The notes under the pieces are model-generated. The model was not told the DNA's origin. It worked only from the letters and a program-made list of their open reading frames with translations, and searched no databases. A stretch of DNA of 64,000 bases from Echinometra lucunter (lineage: Eukaryota > Echinodermata > Echinoidea > Camarodonta > Echinometridae): contig CM057154.1 of assembly GCA_029962745.1 (NCBI GenBank), positions 28,302,396-28,366,395 of the forward strand, written 5' to 3'. This document shows positions 10,239 to 25,365 of the stretch, piece after piece. Positions within the stretch are counted from its first letter, which is position 1. Every line of letters begins with the position of its first letter. The translations under genes were made by a program, and so were the position numbers.

Positions 10239-11267
10239 TTATTTCTTGTCTTTTGGCTTGACTCTTCTGTAGATGGTCTCTGTCTTGCCTTCTTCCTGGG
10301 CCACATACCTAGCTGCTGTGAATAGATAGTCACTCAACCTATGGTAGAAAGAGAGAGAGAGAGAGACAGAGTGATAAACAGGGCGATAGTGAAACTATGG
10401 AGAATAGGAGAGGGAGAGAAAGTGAAACAGAGTGAAACAGAAAACAGAAAGAGAAAGAGATAGGAAAACAGGGAAACAAAATTAAGCAGAATGTGTGTAT
10501 GAGAGAAAGAAATAGTGCAGCACTGGAATATGTCATCCACAATCATTATCTGTATTTCTTATGTCATGATGTATTCCATGGGGTGAATGATCTTCATAGG
10601 CTTTTGCTGTTTGTTGGGTCCACTTTCAGAACACAAATGCAATAGCAAATCCAGGACAGGCTGGGGTCACAGTTTGGTTGGACTGAATTGTTGACATGGT
10701 AGGCCCACTCAACCTATGTTAACCAGCCCTTTAACCAAAACTAGATCCCATTGAGCCAAAATATCCTGCAGCCCTTGTGGGGAAATCTCCCAAAACTCCC
10801 CATAGCCAATCTACACCTGTTACACATTGCAATAAAATATAATTCTGGACATACTGCTTAATAATAAATAAATGCAGTATAATACAATACAACACAAGAT
10901 ACATGTACCATTCAGACCAATCAAAACTTTTCATTTGACAAAGCCTATCAGTGACAATCACTCCTCATGAATTCTGTACACTAACCCAATACTGAACTTT
11001 ACAATTGGATCAAACACAATACCAACCCCTAACCCTAATCCTAACCCTAACCTAACATCCTGCTGCAACTCTCCCTCTAACCGAGTATCTCTGCTGAATT
11101 AGGGCCTGGACCGATTGTTGCTGGAGTATATGTCAAATCACCAGCCTATCAAGGAGGTGAATTCACATATTTTTCACAGTCAAATAACATACCTGTTAAT
11201 GAATCTGGCCACTGCAGGATCTATTTCATCACTTGAAGCAAGAGGGGCGATACTTTAAGAGAGAAAA

Positions 11268-11311
<44 letters not shown>

Positions 11312-14300
11312 GCAAGCTCGATTTACAAGAGAGCTTTGAAAAATACATGATATACTGATATATCAACTAGGAATATTACATACTTTTTGAACTACATGGT
11401 ATTCACAACATATATTAAGAAAAGTCCTACAGACTTCTATTAAAAGAAAACTTTGAAAATAATTATGGGGGTTGCTTGACCAAATACATCTTCCCCACAT
11501 GAGCTTTGAAACCATCGCAAAAAGAAACATTTCCTCTGACAGTTGCAGGTACAGGAAATTTTCGAATAAAATGTGTAGTACATGTTATTATCATCATGTT
11601 TAAAGGTTCACTTTTAGTGTACCAATAAAGAAATTCACTTCTCTTGCATTTCTGTTTTTTTTTTCCTTCTGAATGTGTTTTATAAATATACCAGGGAGAT
11701 AGGAGGTTTACAAACTCTTATCTCCCTGCACATAAGTAAGCACAGTTGAACCACTTCCATCTTGATAATGATCATCATTTGAGATACGTATATAGGACAG
11801 GAGAGAACATACTTATAGTCCCTCTATGCACAACATTCACATAAAATGGACAAAAGAAACATATATATATATATATGAACATAAAATTCATATAATAAAG
11901 AATATATAGTTTATTAATTATCATATATGTATTTGGTACATATCAAGCTTTCCCCTTATGGATTTACGAGAAAATAGATCGTTGACTATATTTTAGCAGC
12001 TGAACTCATTCGCAATTATGATGAAGGGGACTGCCAAATGTTTCTCTCCCGTCAGACTCAGAAAATGCGGTACCCACATGTAATAAAGCGTATTTATAAA
12101 GCATGTATATGATATCGATAATACCAATGTTATCCACAATACCAACATACATATCGGGACAGGGTACCAGAAACCAGGGAATTTCCCTGTAAAACATACA
12201 ATTTTCAGAATATGCATAGATCTGGTACATGTACATATCAAGACAACTTTTATGGGCTTTTCAGACCATAAATCTATGGCTTTACTTAGAAAATCAGTTT
12301 ATTCACAATTGTTTCAGAAGAGAAATAACGCCCTAAAAACTTTACCCGAAATTATAGGGGTTATTCATTGGTTAAGGGGTTTGAAGAAAATAAAGGATAA
12401 CATAAGGCCAAGCAATTATGGCGATTACCGAAATGAAAACCGTAACCGGTAGCTGTTCAATTCTGTAAACACCCCAATTCACATCTGCTCATATGTGTGT
12501 ATGCCAACTATTCTACCTCATTAGTCACTTTTTCCCATTTGTGACAGGAATTATTTAAAGCCTAATTTGATCAGCTTTTATTCTTCAGATTGGCAACACC
12601 AACATTTTTATTTTATTGCTACATTTTATTTATAAAACGTCATGTATCAGAAATGACTATAAATTGACAGAAATTATGATGATAAGTCAAAAAGTTGCCA
12701 ATTTGCAGGGGAAAATGGTGATTTTAAACTTTCTATCACATGCCAATTTAAGGATTTTAATGCTTATTTTCCTTTAAAAAATTTTCAGCATCAAACAATG
12801 AATATTGATGCAACCAAAGTGGGCACAGTTTGTGTAGAATTTTTTTGCTCTTTCTGCTCATGTATTTGGTATGATTTTTAGGGCTTTGCATTAAAAGATA
12901 TTAGGCCAAACCACAAAATGTGGACCTCTGTCACGAATGGGTTAATTTAGAGTACACTGAACTCACAATATCTCTCCATAGATGTAATGTTCAAAGAAGA
13001 AAAAAAAGGTATATACATCATAAATAGCATTTCTAGTTAAAATAAACAACAACAAACAAGACATAAGGATGCACTATGAAGATAACAAAGGAGGGTTGTC
13101 TGCACTTAGAGGTAATGAAATTACGGTAAAAGAAGTCCAGAATAATGAAAGAAAACAATAAGAATAGATAACTGAAGAAGGAATGTGATGTCCCAAGATT
13201 TATACAACATAAAGATTATATTTTCAATTTTTCACATAACTATGGAGGATTTAGAAAACACAGGCTAACTTCAGAGATAACTCTGCACCATAACCCTTCA
13301 TATCATGCACAATAACTCATTTCACATAAATGGCTTGGTCTTGACTTACTTTAACCTTTTACACTCTTACTCTAAAGAATTATAGACAATGAATGCTCAA
13401 ATTATAAATTTAATCTTTATTCCCTCGATATGATGACATTTTGATGGCTGTCACTGGCCTCATATTGCCTCCTAAGTCTGTCCACAATACCTGCTGATAA
13501 GCCATCACATCTGACTCCTGACCCCTAGTTGGGTGGCAACAGTGGCATGATGGGTAATTTAAGTGGTCATTGCTTTCTCTACTCAGGACATTCACCTATC
13601 ATCAGCTGCCTTCCATCATGTCATGCAGTTCATAATATTATGGTGATAGGGCACAAAATAATATGGCAGATGCAATCATAAACTTCATAAAATATGGAAG
13701 GCACTTGGAGTGAGAAAAAAAAGGTGACCCATATACTTTCAGAGCCATTTTTTGAACAATTACTGATGTGAAAATCTGCAAATGTTTTGAAATATCTGGT
13801 GCAGAGTGGTGAAATAAATCTTTCAAATTCATTACAGGGAGCAAGATCGCAGGGAAGAACAATCTCACAGACATTCTTTGAAAAGAGTTATTTATCTAGT
13901 TATGATGATGCATAGTAAAGTGTACTAAGAGTACTGTACACATTGCTATTCAAATGCCTATAGCATGTTCATTTATTTGATACACGATAAAAGAGCAAAG
14001 TAGATAAAATGCCTTGCTCAGGGGCATAAGTGCTGTGCCAGGGATCGAACCCTCAACTCTCGCGTCTCCATTCAAGCGCCTTAAACGGCTCAATCACGGC
14101 ACCTGGTGGAACAAATGAATCCACTTTCCCCCTCCCCCCCCAAAAAAAAAAAAAAGAAGAAAAAAAAAATTTTTACCCAACTTTCTGGGGGTAATTAACA
14201 ATTAAGAAGTTAAGAAACTAAAGGCAACCTAAGACTACAATGAGCGGAACTAATGACAGTTTGATGTCATAACCACCCTAAATTCATGGGGGTGTATGTC

Positions 14301-17300
14301 AACTAGTCTACTTACTAGTTGGTTTTATGTTAACTGAGAGCATATTTGTACTTGCATTATCTTTTGTCATTCTAAGTAATATGTGAAGCTCATATTTGAA
14401 TAGAGTATAGTCACATGGAAGCTGTAACACAGAAAGCCAATTGTCTTTTAGTGACAGATATATTTTAATTCTTATCTTTAATAGTAAGCTTTAATGTAAA
14501 TAATTTTCTTTAAACTTTTCATATTTTTTATATAACTGGAAGTCAATCTGTAAACAATTTCATTAATTTACGATATGTTAAACTCCTAAAGTAAATTCAA
14601 TAGGCTGTAAAAACCTTTCCCATCTGTAAATTGTTTGCCATATTCATAAGTTTTAAAAGAGAAGAGAGAACGAAGAAGAAAAATGGATGAAAAGATAAAA
14701 AGTGAAATGGAAATGACACAAAACACAATATCAAAGCCATCTCAAATTACAATCTGCAAGACATAAAACTGACTATCTGCCAACACATCGCCAAACTTAT
14801 CCTCTGCTTATTCAAAAATGCTACTATCAAATGATTTATTCTGATATTAATGCTCACCTTCTCTCTGCCCTTCGACATACTGATCTCGCAACATGGAGAC
14901 AGCTGCTAGACTTTCCTCCTGACTGCTCAATATAGAGAAATAGGGGAAAAAAATCAGGAGAAATAGGTCCTCTTGTCAAATTCTTTGGACACTGAGGACA
15001 GACTGTGCTTCCAATATATACAATAAAATGAAAGAACAAACAAACAAACCTTCTGCAAAAATTTGGATATTTGGGCAGTTTGATCATGGTTTTTAACAGA
15101 TGGATAATCTGTTTAAGCAATACAAAATCTGCAGAATATCAAATCAAAATTTGCTAACTTCATGTGTATAAAATTCACAATCAATGAATCCTTAATGCCT
15201 AAGGGAGAAAAAATTCAATAGAATTATCTTGGTGCTAAATCAACTCAAACCAAAATAAAACAGTCATTGTATGGCATGCCATTATTGCTAAACAAGGCAG
15301 GTTACAGATATTGACTTCACATTCAACTTTCAAAAAGAGTGTGCTTACTAGTAGTCTACTGAATTTCTAATGAAACTACAGCAGCTGAATATAGATATGT
15401 TCCATAGCGTCAAAATTACAAGTTCAAAACTACAGAATTCCTATATATCTATTACTAAGTAAATGCTTACTGTGACATCATGATTAATTAAATGATTTTT
15501 AGTTGTTGCCATGGTTTCCACCAATATTGTTTCTTCTAGTTCATAATTCAAGTTTCAGAATAACCTTCACTGATACAAGATTCATGGGCTTGGCCAAAAG
15601 GAAAAGAATTATAGAGCTCATGTTTGTTTTTTCTCCCAGTTGACATTGATCATGCTCTTAAGGCAAAGGTTGCACTCACCATGCATAAATGTTTATGATG
15701 ATGAAGACCATGCACCATGGTGTCGACATAACTCAACCCATAGCTACATTCTTACACAAGTACCCTGACATTCCACTTATGATAACGGCCTCACTCTAAA
15801 GCCCTATTCACACTTGAAGCAGTAAACCACCTTATGATAAAATTATGACAAAGGCATAGTTCTCTTTCTATTTCTCTAAATTATGTAGTTAAAAAATGAT
15901 TATGTTGAGTATGCTCAAAGGAAGGAGTCTGTTACACACAAATACAATCAAATCTGCCTTTAATTAACAGTAAAATCTGAAAGGGGGGAACAGGGAAAAA
16001 ATTAATTATTTTTTTTCCGGGGCTACTCTTTGGGCCCACCCACCCAAATTTTCAACATTGTATTACAGTTTATATTGGACCCTATGAGAATTTCAGGGGC
16101 TCCTTTTTAGTTTTCCAGGGCTCTTTTTGGTGTTTTGGGGGCGAATTCGCCCCGAGCCCCCCGTGTATTTTTTTCCCGGGGGGGGGGGGGGGGGGAAGGA
16201 CCATCCCCAATGAACTGATGCTATTCAATGCACTCTCCTTGTAACAATTAAAAAAAAGCTAACGTGATTACAATTTCATCATAAGGTAAAGCTTCTCTGC
16301 TTGTAAAATTTGCTTGAGATTTACATGATATTATGACAACATCACCTACTAAACTGCAATGAAGATGGTTAATTACTTTTAAGGATATATAATTACAATC
16401 TTTTTTCCACTTTTTCTGGCACACCCCGTATATGGAGTTTGAAATTGTAGGGAAATGTACAACTGCATATCTTGTATGGGTAAGATGAGGAAATACATGG
16501 AGAGATAAATTTCATATGACAAAGAGAACATGATCGCAACAATTTTCAGGAAATGAAACAATTTTCAGGAAATGAAAAAATTAAAATTAAAAAAGTTGTC
16601 TTTAATAGCAACCACGTGTATAGAAAGACAATAATTTGTTTCCTTTAAACAGTGCTTCTCCTGGAAATGTGTGCTGATTGAAGTAACCTTACAAAAAGAC
16701 AACCTGCTCAGACAGACTGCTTTTTTTGATTTTTTCTTGAGTGGCCTTTATATATATCTATATATATATATATACACACATATATATATATATATATACA
16801 AGTTTTACTGTACTTTGTCTGATTCTCAACTGACATTAAAGGCATTAACTAACTTTGTGAGCAGCCGATTTAAAAAATTCTCAAGCTAAGATGAAACATG
16901 TGAACAAGTACTTGTATTTGTACTCAAAAACCCTGAAACTAACCATAATATGGAATGAAAAACTGTTAGTAAGATGCAAACCGCAATTTTATTATTTTTG
17001 GTCTCAGAGACAATAAATAAGAGGACCGTTATGCTCGAGTTGAAAAAAAAAAAAACGTTATCTGCCTCCCTCTGCGTGATACGCTAATACACACAGAACG
17101 GTCCGGTGAGCCGTGCATGCATGCGTACTCCTTACGTCTACTCTCTGCAACTGACTGTTACATATTTTTCAAACATTGGTTCACATTTCTAATACTTAAA
17201 GATACTTCCTGTGGATATTATACTTTGAAATTTTCAGGCTGGTATTTTTACACTATAACCCTTATCTTATGTTTATCCCATTTTCAAGTAGCAACATGAG

Positions 17301-20300
17301 TTTTTGGAATTATAACAATGTCAACCTATGCCTTTAACACACAAAAATGATGTTATTTTGCTTTGCTTTCCTTTATCATGGTTTATCCCTTGATGTGTGA
17401 ATGAAACTTCAAGAGGTTGGGGCAGGAGAGAGGGATTCCAGGCAAACCATGGAAAGATAAAAGGAGACAAAAGGAGACTAAATCACATGATTGTTGAGAG
17501 GCCATGCCATAATTCTCTATCTTCTAAATGTATCTGATGTTGGTACTTGTTCAGTAATTCATCTTGTGGGTGATGCATTTGTCTTCTGGTGCCATCATGT
17601 GTGAATGTTATCTCAAGTCAAGTCCAAAGCAAAGAGCTATCCCATGGAAAGATACATGTACACCCTGGATGAATGCACGTACCGCCTGGCCAGTTAACCA
17701 GCAAGGGAAATACATAATCAATCATTCAATTTTCCATCAAAAAAAAAAAAAAAAAAAAAATCGCCATTCATAAAATAACACAAATGCATCAGAAATGCTT
17801 CCAGTGAGTACATGATTGAAAAAAAAATACATGCTGTTTAATTCTTCATGTCCATCTGATGGGAAATCTGTCAATCGGTATCCTCTGAATTATTAATAAA
17901 ATTGTCTTTGATGTCAGGAAAACATCTTTAAAGTTTTATGAAATATTAAATATATTCGGCATGGGAAAGATTAACCCACTGAACACTATAAGCAAAAGAT
18001 AACTCAGACTAGGGTCTTACGGCAAATGATTTGGCAAGCCGTAACCCAGGGTACTGTCATCACCCGGGGTACAGCGCTGTGTAGCGCCATCTCACGTCCA
18101 TCAGAATAGAGTTATACAATGTTGTCATGCAACGACTGAGGACATACGACAACAAATTTCTTAAATTCAATAAAATCTTTTGCATAAAACAATTAAGAGA
18201 TTACTTTCATACACTTTTGTTACTCAGGGTAGAGTGCTGAAAAAAATTAAATAATTCAGCAAAGGTGAATTTTTAGTTGGTACCCCAGGACAGGGCCATA
18301 TGCAAGAATTTCTTCCTGGGGGGGGGGGGGGGGGCAAGATGCGTTAAAAATTTTTGAAGAAACTTGAAAGCGAGGGCGCGAAGCGACCAAGCTTGTCATG
18401 GGGGCGCTTTTGCATTTTTAAAAGTGAAATTGAAGGATTTGGTGCACACTTTTGGTGAATTTTGTGAAAATTTTCAGTAAAAAAATGTAAGTTTCCAAAA
18501 TTCTGGGTGGGCAACTGCTCCCCCTGCCCCCCCCCCTACGTATGGCCATGCCCCAGGGTACCGAACACTGCAAATGGGTGTCATACTAAATTCAATTTGT
18601 GCTCAACAGGTTCATGTTTATTTCCAGCAAAAAGTGACAATGGTTTTTTGGGTATTGCAGCAGAGTAATTTGTTCAAGATAGATATCCTACCTAAAGAAG
18701 TAATTTCATGAAATTCCAGGAAGTTGCCCACTTACTTAAATGCCCACTTACACTCTACAAACTCTTGGATAAATATTTAACCTCTGAAGAATATTCAATG
18801 AAAATTAACTGGAAGTGATTTTAATTTTCCTCACCGGTAGGATAAAGTTTCTTAGAGGAGGTAAAGTGGCAGTCATTTCATCGATCCATGTTTCTAGCAT
18901 CTCAACAGTGGCACCATTAAATACAGTCATCTCTGGAAAACAACAATAAAAAGGGAAAAGAAATTTTCAAATGGAAATAACAAGTATGTGTGATTGTAAT
19001 TGCAACTGTACACGTGTAGATTTGTGGAAACTATCCCTGGTAAGAAACTGTACTTTCCACCAAACCCCCCCCCCCCACTTAAATACAGTAGTGTAACCCA
19101 TTAATGTTGTATGGGGTTATAGCTAAATGGGTAAGGAGATGGAGTGAATGAAAAGGGCATTTTCCCTAAATCAAAAAAGGCATATTAACCACAAACATTT
19201 TGAATTATACCCACAATTCAGTTTCAAAATTAATGTAAAAAGACTTCATAAGTGTTTGAAAATAGAAAGTCCATTATATTATATATGTGCGTTATCTTCC
19301 TATCTTTTGGCAATAATTTCATGAATTCCAGTGTCATAATAATGATTAAAATCATACAAAGTTGATAAGAAATGAACGAAGTGTCTTTTTTCTTCCACAT
19401 AATTTTCAATAAAAATATAATGTGAATATCTCTGATTCTATTGTTTTTGGACATTGATATTTTTTCTTTTTCTCTTGTTTTGGCTTTTTAGGGGGTTGAT
19501 ATTATTTGTTTATTCTTTTATTGTGCTTTTGTTTTTGTTTTTGTTTATGTTTTGAATAGAATAACAGCCCCAAATAAATCTCTACCTAGCTGATTCTTGG
19601 AAGCTAAACTCCTTGGTGTGGCAATGTTGGACCCAGCATCTTGAAGAACACACTGAATCTAAAAGGATGTCATCAAGAGAGAGAGAGAAAAGAGAAAATA
19701 ATCTCAGCATAGAAATTATTAAAAAATAAAAAAATTAAAAAAATGGAAAAGACTGGGAACAAAGATTAAACTGACATAATATATGTTATTTGATAGTATA
19801 CTTAATAAAATGTGTTTGTGATTGCATTAGTGCAATTGCAATGCATGGGATGTTTTCACAATCAGATAATGAACAAGACCTTGTAGAGTTCATAATCCAT
19901 CTCATTGTGATTTAACTGAGTGCAATGCGTATCAATAATGCATGAGCCACAAAACATGAATTGTTGGTGAAAACCCACTTCACCGAAGGCCAGCGAGACC
20001 GAAAATAGCACATTGTAATCTATAATATCACACCGCTCTGACCAATTCCTGTGCCAGAAGGAAGTTTAATAATAATTAAGGGGCAACGAGGACTAAACAT
20101 GCTAAAGGAGACATAATTATTTTATATACCAATACCGCGTTATTTGTGATGAAGGAAAATACGATACGAGAAAAGTCGGCCTCGCTGGCCTTCAGTCAAG
20201 TGGGCGGACCCCGAATTATTTGTTCTATAAAATGGGTCTGTAGTATGAATATAAAGTAAAATTATCATCAATATTATTACTATAAAATAAGATAAACATG

Positions 20301-23300
20301 GAGCCTGACTGAAATAAATCAAATGTTTATGGAGGTCACCATTTGCTTTCTTTGATGACGTATAAGAGCATCATACCAATGTAATGTGTGTCTTACTGTG
20401 CGCATAAGTGTCCTTACCGCATAAAAACTATAGACATCTTAATCATATTGTCATCGCATATTAGGTTTGTACGCACCAGCCATGATTTTGGGAAAGATAA
20501 ATGCATGCCCACTTGCAGTCAGTCAAGTGATTCTAGAACCTGTTTTATAATTTGAAATGGTTGGATGCTGAAATAGACAGCTTTTCATTTGAACTCATAT
20601 TAACCCTTAAACTACTTCCTGTTGGCAGTGAGCCCAATGACACACGACGCCCATTCATGTAAGATGGCGCCAGACCAAAAACCCAGCCATACAGAGTAGA
20701 TGCATGAAGTTTGCAATTTTAGATGGGCCATCTGCAACAATTTTACAAAATGCTTTTCCCCTGGGAAAGGGTGAGTACAATATCAGGGAATAATTTTAGC
20801 AACTGCTTGCTTGAGAGATGCTTGGTATTTCTTTATTTACCTCCTCTAGCTGTAAATCAGTTGACGTTAAATTAGATTCCTGGACAAACTCTCTGGCAAG
20901 CCTGTCAGAAATAAAAAGATAAGTTTGTGACAGAACATTACGAGGAGAAAAACAATATTCTGAGGGAAACACAGAAATAGGTGCCAACAGGGTATGACAA
21001 GCTAACTAAGAACAGCTTACATATGAAGATAAATAAAATTTTGTAGCTATGAAACAGGAGGTGCAAGCCAATTAAAGACAAAGAAAAGAAAATAGACAGA
21101 GAGAGAGAGAGAGAGAGGGGGGGGGGGGGGGAAAAAGGAAGTTTTTATTTTGAGTGAATATGGCACCCTCTGCAGAACAAAAGTAATCACTATGAACATG
21201 ACGGACAAAGAAAGCGGACAAAATAAACAACACCTCATTCTACCCTTCACAATGGTTCGGGTAGTCAAAAGAACATCCCTTTGCTGCTATTATCTAAAAT
21301 ATGTGGAACAGATGTAACATGCATATTCACCTGGAACTACTGATTAAACATAATAGCAGCGAAGGGATGTTCTTTTGACTACCCAAACCATTGTGAAGGG
21401 CAGAATGAGAGGTTGTTTATTTTATCCGCTTTCTTTGTCTGCCTTGTTCATAGTGATTACTTTTGTCACCTCATTTAGCAGTTCTGACCAAAGAAGCTCC
21501 AATCAGAACACAGTATGAGTCAGTAAACACAGATTTCAAGACCTCATCAAGTGAAATGGCTGAAATATACTAGCAGGGTATGGCATTTTATAATATCTTC
21601 TTTAATTTCTTATTCAATTTCAAATTTGACATGATTCAGGATATAATATAGTGTTCAGCTGTCCATAGTCAGATTTTATTTATTAAAATGTCAACTTTAA
21701 TGAGAAAAACTGGATGGGCTACAATGTGAGTATGGTAGGTTTTTTAAATCCATACATACTGATTATTGAATCTGTTATTTTTTGAGTCACATTATGGCAC
21801 AGTACGTTTTATAAACTATTCCTGATTATTTTCCATACCCAATGTGTGAGGAGAGTTCATCTGTAGCTCCTAGAGCCTCAAAGACCTGATCATTCTTTGG
21901 TCTCCGATCCCCAGCTATGGTAACCGATGTTCCTAAATACATGCCAAAATGAAAATAAAGGAAAACATACACTATGTACAACTCATTCAACTTTTATTAT
22001 GCTTACTTTCTTTTTGCACTTTCTTTCAGTTGTTTTTACATATAATTTACTATATACTAAATCATGCTCATAATTTTGTATTTCCTGTTGTCCTTTTTTT
22101 CAATGAGCATATATATTATATGTCTAGTATTTCTTGTAAAAATGCAAGGTTACCGTTTCTATGTAATTTTCCATTAAATAATAAATCAGGAAATGTTTCT
22201 TGATGGTAGAGTTTCCTGAAATTTGCGGGCAAAGTGGGAAATTACTACAGCAAAATAATATATATTTAATCCCAATATATTCTAATTACCAAAAAAAAAA
22301 AAAAAAAATGCTGAATACTCACTCCCTTCCAACTGCTGTATACATGTATGCATAATGACAAAAATTATTTGTCCGACTAATATCAACCACATACCTTTAT
22401 CACCAGTTCTTGTGTAAATCTTGGGAAGTTTTCTTTCTGGCCCTTTATTGGATGATGACTCACTACAAGAAATAAAATGGCATAGGAGGAAAAAACATGG
22501 CTTAAAGTGGTGAAAAACCAGTTCTAGAAGTTTGAATAAACATAAAATTTAACCCATGGAGACCTTTGCCCATTGGATAAGAATGTAAGATACAAATATG
22601 ATGTCATGTATCTAGCTACCTTATCAAATATAAATTTCTGTAATCATAGAATAAAGAATATTGGTATTGCAGAAGACTATCGGGGAAAAGAAAGAGATGA
22701 AGAATCGTTGAAAGTACTTGCACAAGGAAAAACCAGAAAAGATGAAGAAAACAGACAACATAAAGAACCAGAAAAAATAATCATGTGAAGAAGTAGGAGG
22801 AGGAGGAGAAGAAGGAGAAGAAAAAGAAGAAAGAGGCAGGTGCGGCAGAGCATCTTTCAAAGTGGAGGGGGGGGGGCACCAGCGAAAAGGGGCACTCTGG
22901 GGGGAAAAGGGGGCACTTACAAAAGCTGAACACAAGAAAGAAGATATACATTCTGTTTAACATGTTTTAAGGAGCATTTTTACATACTATTTTACCTTTA
23001 CATCATCCTGATAATAAGAACTACTTATACTTATATCTTATTCATTTGAGAGTGAGGAAGCGAAGCAAGCAAGCAAAAATGCTAAGTACTCTTTATAAAC
23101 ACGATGGATTTGTGGTAGAGAGTGGCCTATAAAGATAAAAGCCATGGCACGTTTGTTTAATGATTTTTTTTTAAAAGGGACTGAAAATGGGCACTTATCA
23201 TAATTAAACCAGACACTCATCAGAAATAAAATGAGACACTTATCAGATTCGAAGGGAGCAGTAAGGCTTTTACTAGAAAGGAAAAGGGGCACTTATCATA

Positions 23301-24074
23301 AATCAAATGGGCATGTATCAAATTTGAAAAGGGGGCACTTGCTCGAATGGAAAGGCTTTCAGAAAACAAAAAGGGCGCCTTATAGCACTTATCTCACATT
23401 AACAGATGGAGAAATTGGACACATTGGAAATGAAAAGGGGCGATTATTAGTCTAAGTATCTGAGGGCATGTATCAGATTTCAAATGGGACAATTATCAGA
23501 GATGAATATGGGCACCCTGTAGAAGAGGAATTGCACTATGAGAAATGAAAAGAGGTAGTCAAAGGGAGCAATAATCATTTTTTATAAGAGGCATTCATAA
23601 GAAGTGTAAAAGGCTTTTCAGAAGGGAACAGAGCACTATTAAAAAGAGAAAGGGGCATCAATCAGGCATAAAAAGGTTTTAAGAAGGGTAACTTATTTGA
23701 AATAAAAAGGGGCACTTATGTGAAAGGGCACTCATTAACAAAGAAATTGGCCTTTCTAAGACAAAAGGGGGCACTGAACAGGTTTGGAAGGAGGCATTTT
23801 TCTTTGGTAAAAAGGGGCGCTTTTTGGTGCTTCAAAAAGCCCCCCCCCCCCCCCCCGGAGCGCCGCCTCTGGAAAGAGGAGTAGAAGGAGGAGGAGGGTA
23901 AGAAGAAGAAGAAGATAAATCATAAAAACCAAGATGATGTTTAAAACAACATCAACAACAAAACAAGTTAGAGACGACACAGTGACAGAAAATAAAAAGT
24001 AGAATATAAGACAGAAGAGAAAGGGAGAAGGAAGAAGGGTATATTGATGATGATGATGATGATAATTCTTAGTT

Positions 24075-24125
<51 letters not shown>

Positions 24126-24190
24126 ATAATAATAATACTAATAATAATAATTATAATAATGATAATAATCATAATGATAATCATAATAAT

Positions 24191-24228
<38 letters not shown>

Positions 24229-24287
24229 TAATAATAATAATAATGATAATAATAATAATAATAATGATAATAATCATAATGATAATC

Positions 24288-24330
<43 letters not shown>

Positions 24331-25332
24331 TAATAATAATAATAATGATAATAATAATAATAATGATAATAATAATAATAATAATGATAACAACAATAAT
24401 AATGATAATAATAATAATGATAATGATAATAACAATAATAATGATAATCATAATTATAATAATAATAATAATAATGATAATAATAATAATGATAATAATA
24501 ATAATAATGATAATAATAATAATAATAATGATAAAAACAATAATAATGATAATAATAATAATGATAATGATAATAACAATAATAATGATAATCATAATTA
24601 TAATAATGATAATAATAATAATGATAATGATAATAACAATAATAATGATAATCATAATTATAATAATGATAATAATAATAATGATAATGATAATAACAAT
24701 AATAATGATAATCATAATTATAATAATGATAATAATAATAATGATAATAATAATGATAATAATGATAATGATAATGTAAAATCAAAAATTAACACAAGTC
24801 ATAAGAATGATAAAAACAACATCAACAACAAAACGGGCACTTTTGAGGCGACTCAGACGTGAGGGTGAAACATCCATCAGCGACCTGATTGAAGAATATC
24901 TACCATACATAGAGAACTACTCCAGTTAATAAGTATTCTCTATTATTATTATATTTTGTCAACGGAATAAACGCCATTGTTATCAATTTAATTACGACAA
25001 AAAAGTTGTCAGCATCACAAGGATACAAACCTTGACTACTTTTATCAATCTCTGGCTTTGACACACACTGCGCCATGAGCAGGTGACAACACAGTGAGTG
25101 CCCTTTATACATTTATACCCGGATTCATTGCTAGTCTTAATTCTCAGATATGAGTAATTTTTCCCCTTGCGTCAAAGCCACCTCAAAAGTGCCTACTCAA
25201 CAAAACAAGAGAAGACAACCGTAACAACATACACTAAATAGTTAAGAAGAAAAAAGACAGAAAAGTCAGAATCTAAGTGAAAGAAGGAAGAAGAGGGCAA
25301 TAAAATGACGATGATGATGATGATGATGATGT

Positions 25333-25365
<33 letters not shown>

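Noticed and set aside
23756..24862. Long frames of poly-Ile, poly-Asn and Tyr/His repeats on both strands
   Set aside because: They are translations of the AAT/GAT satellite in different frames. The sequence is simple repeat inside MMAB intron 1.
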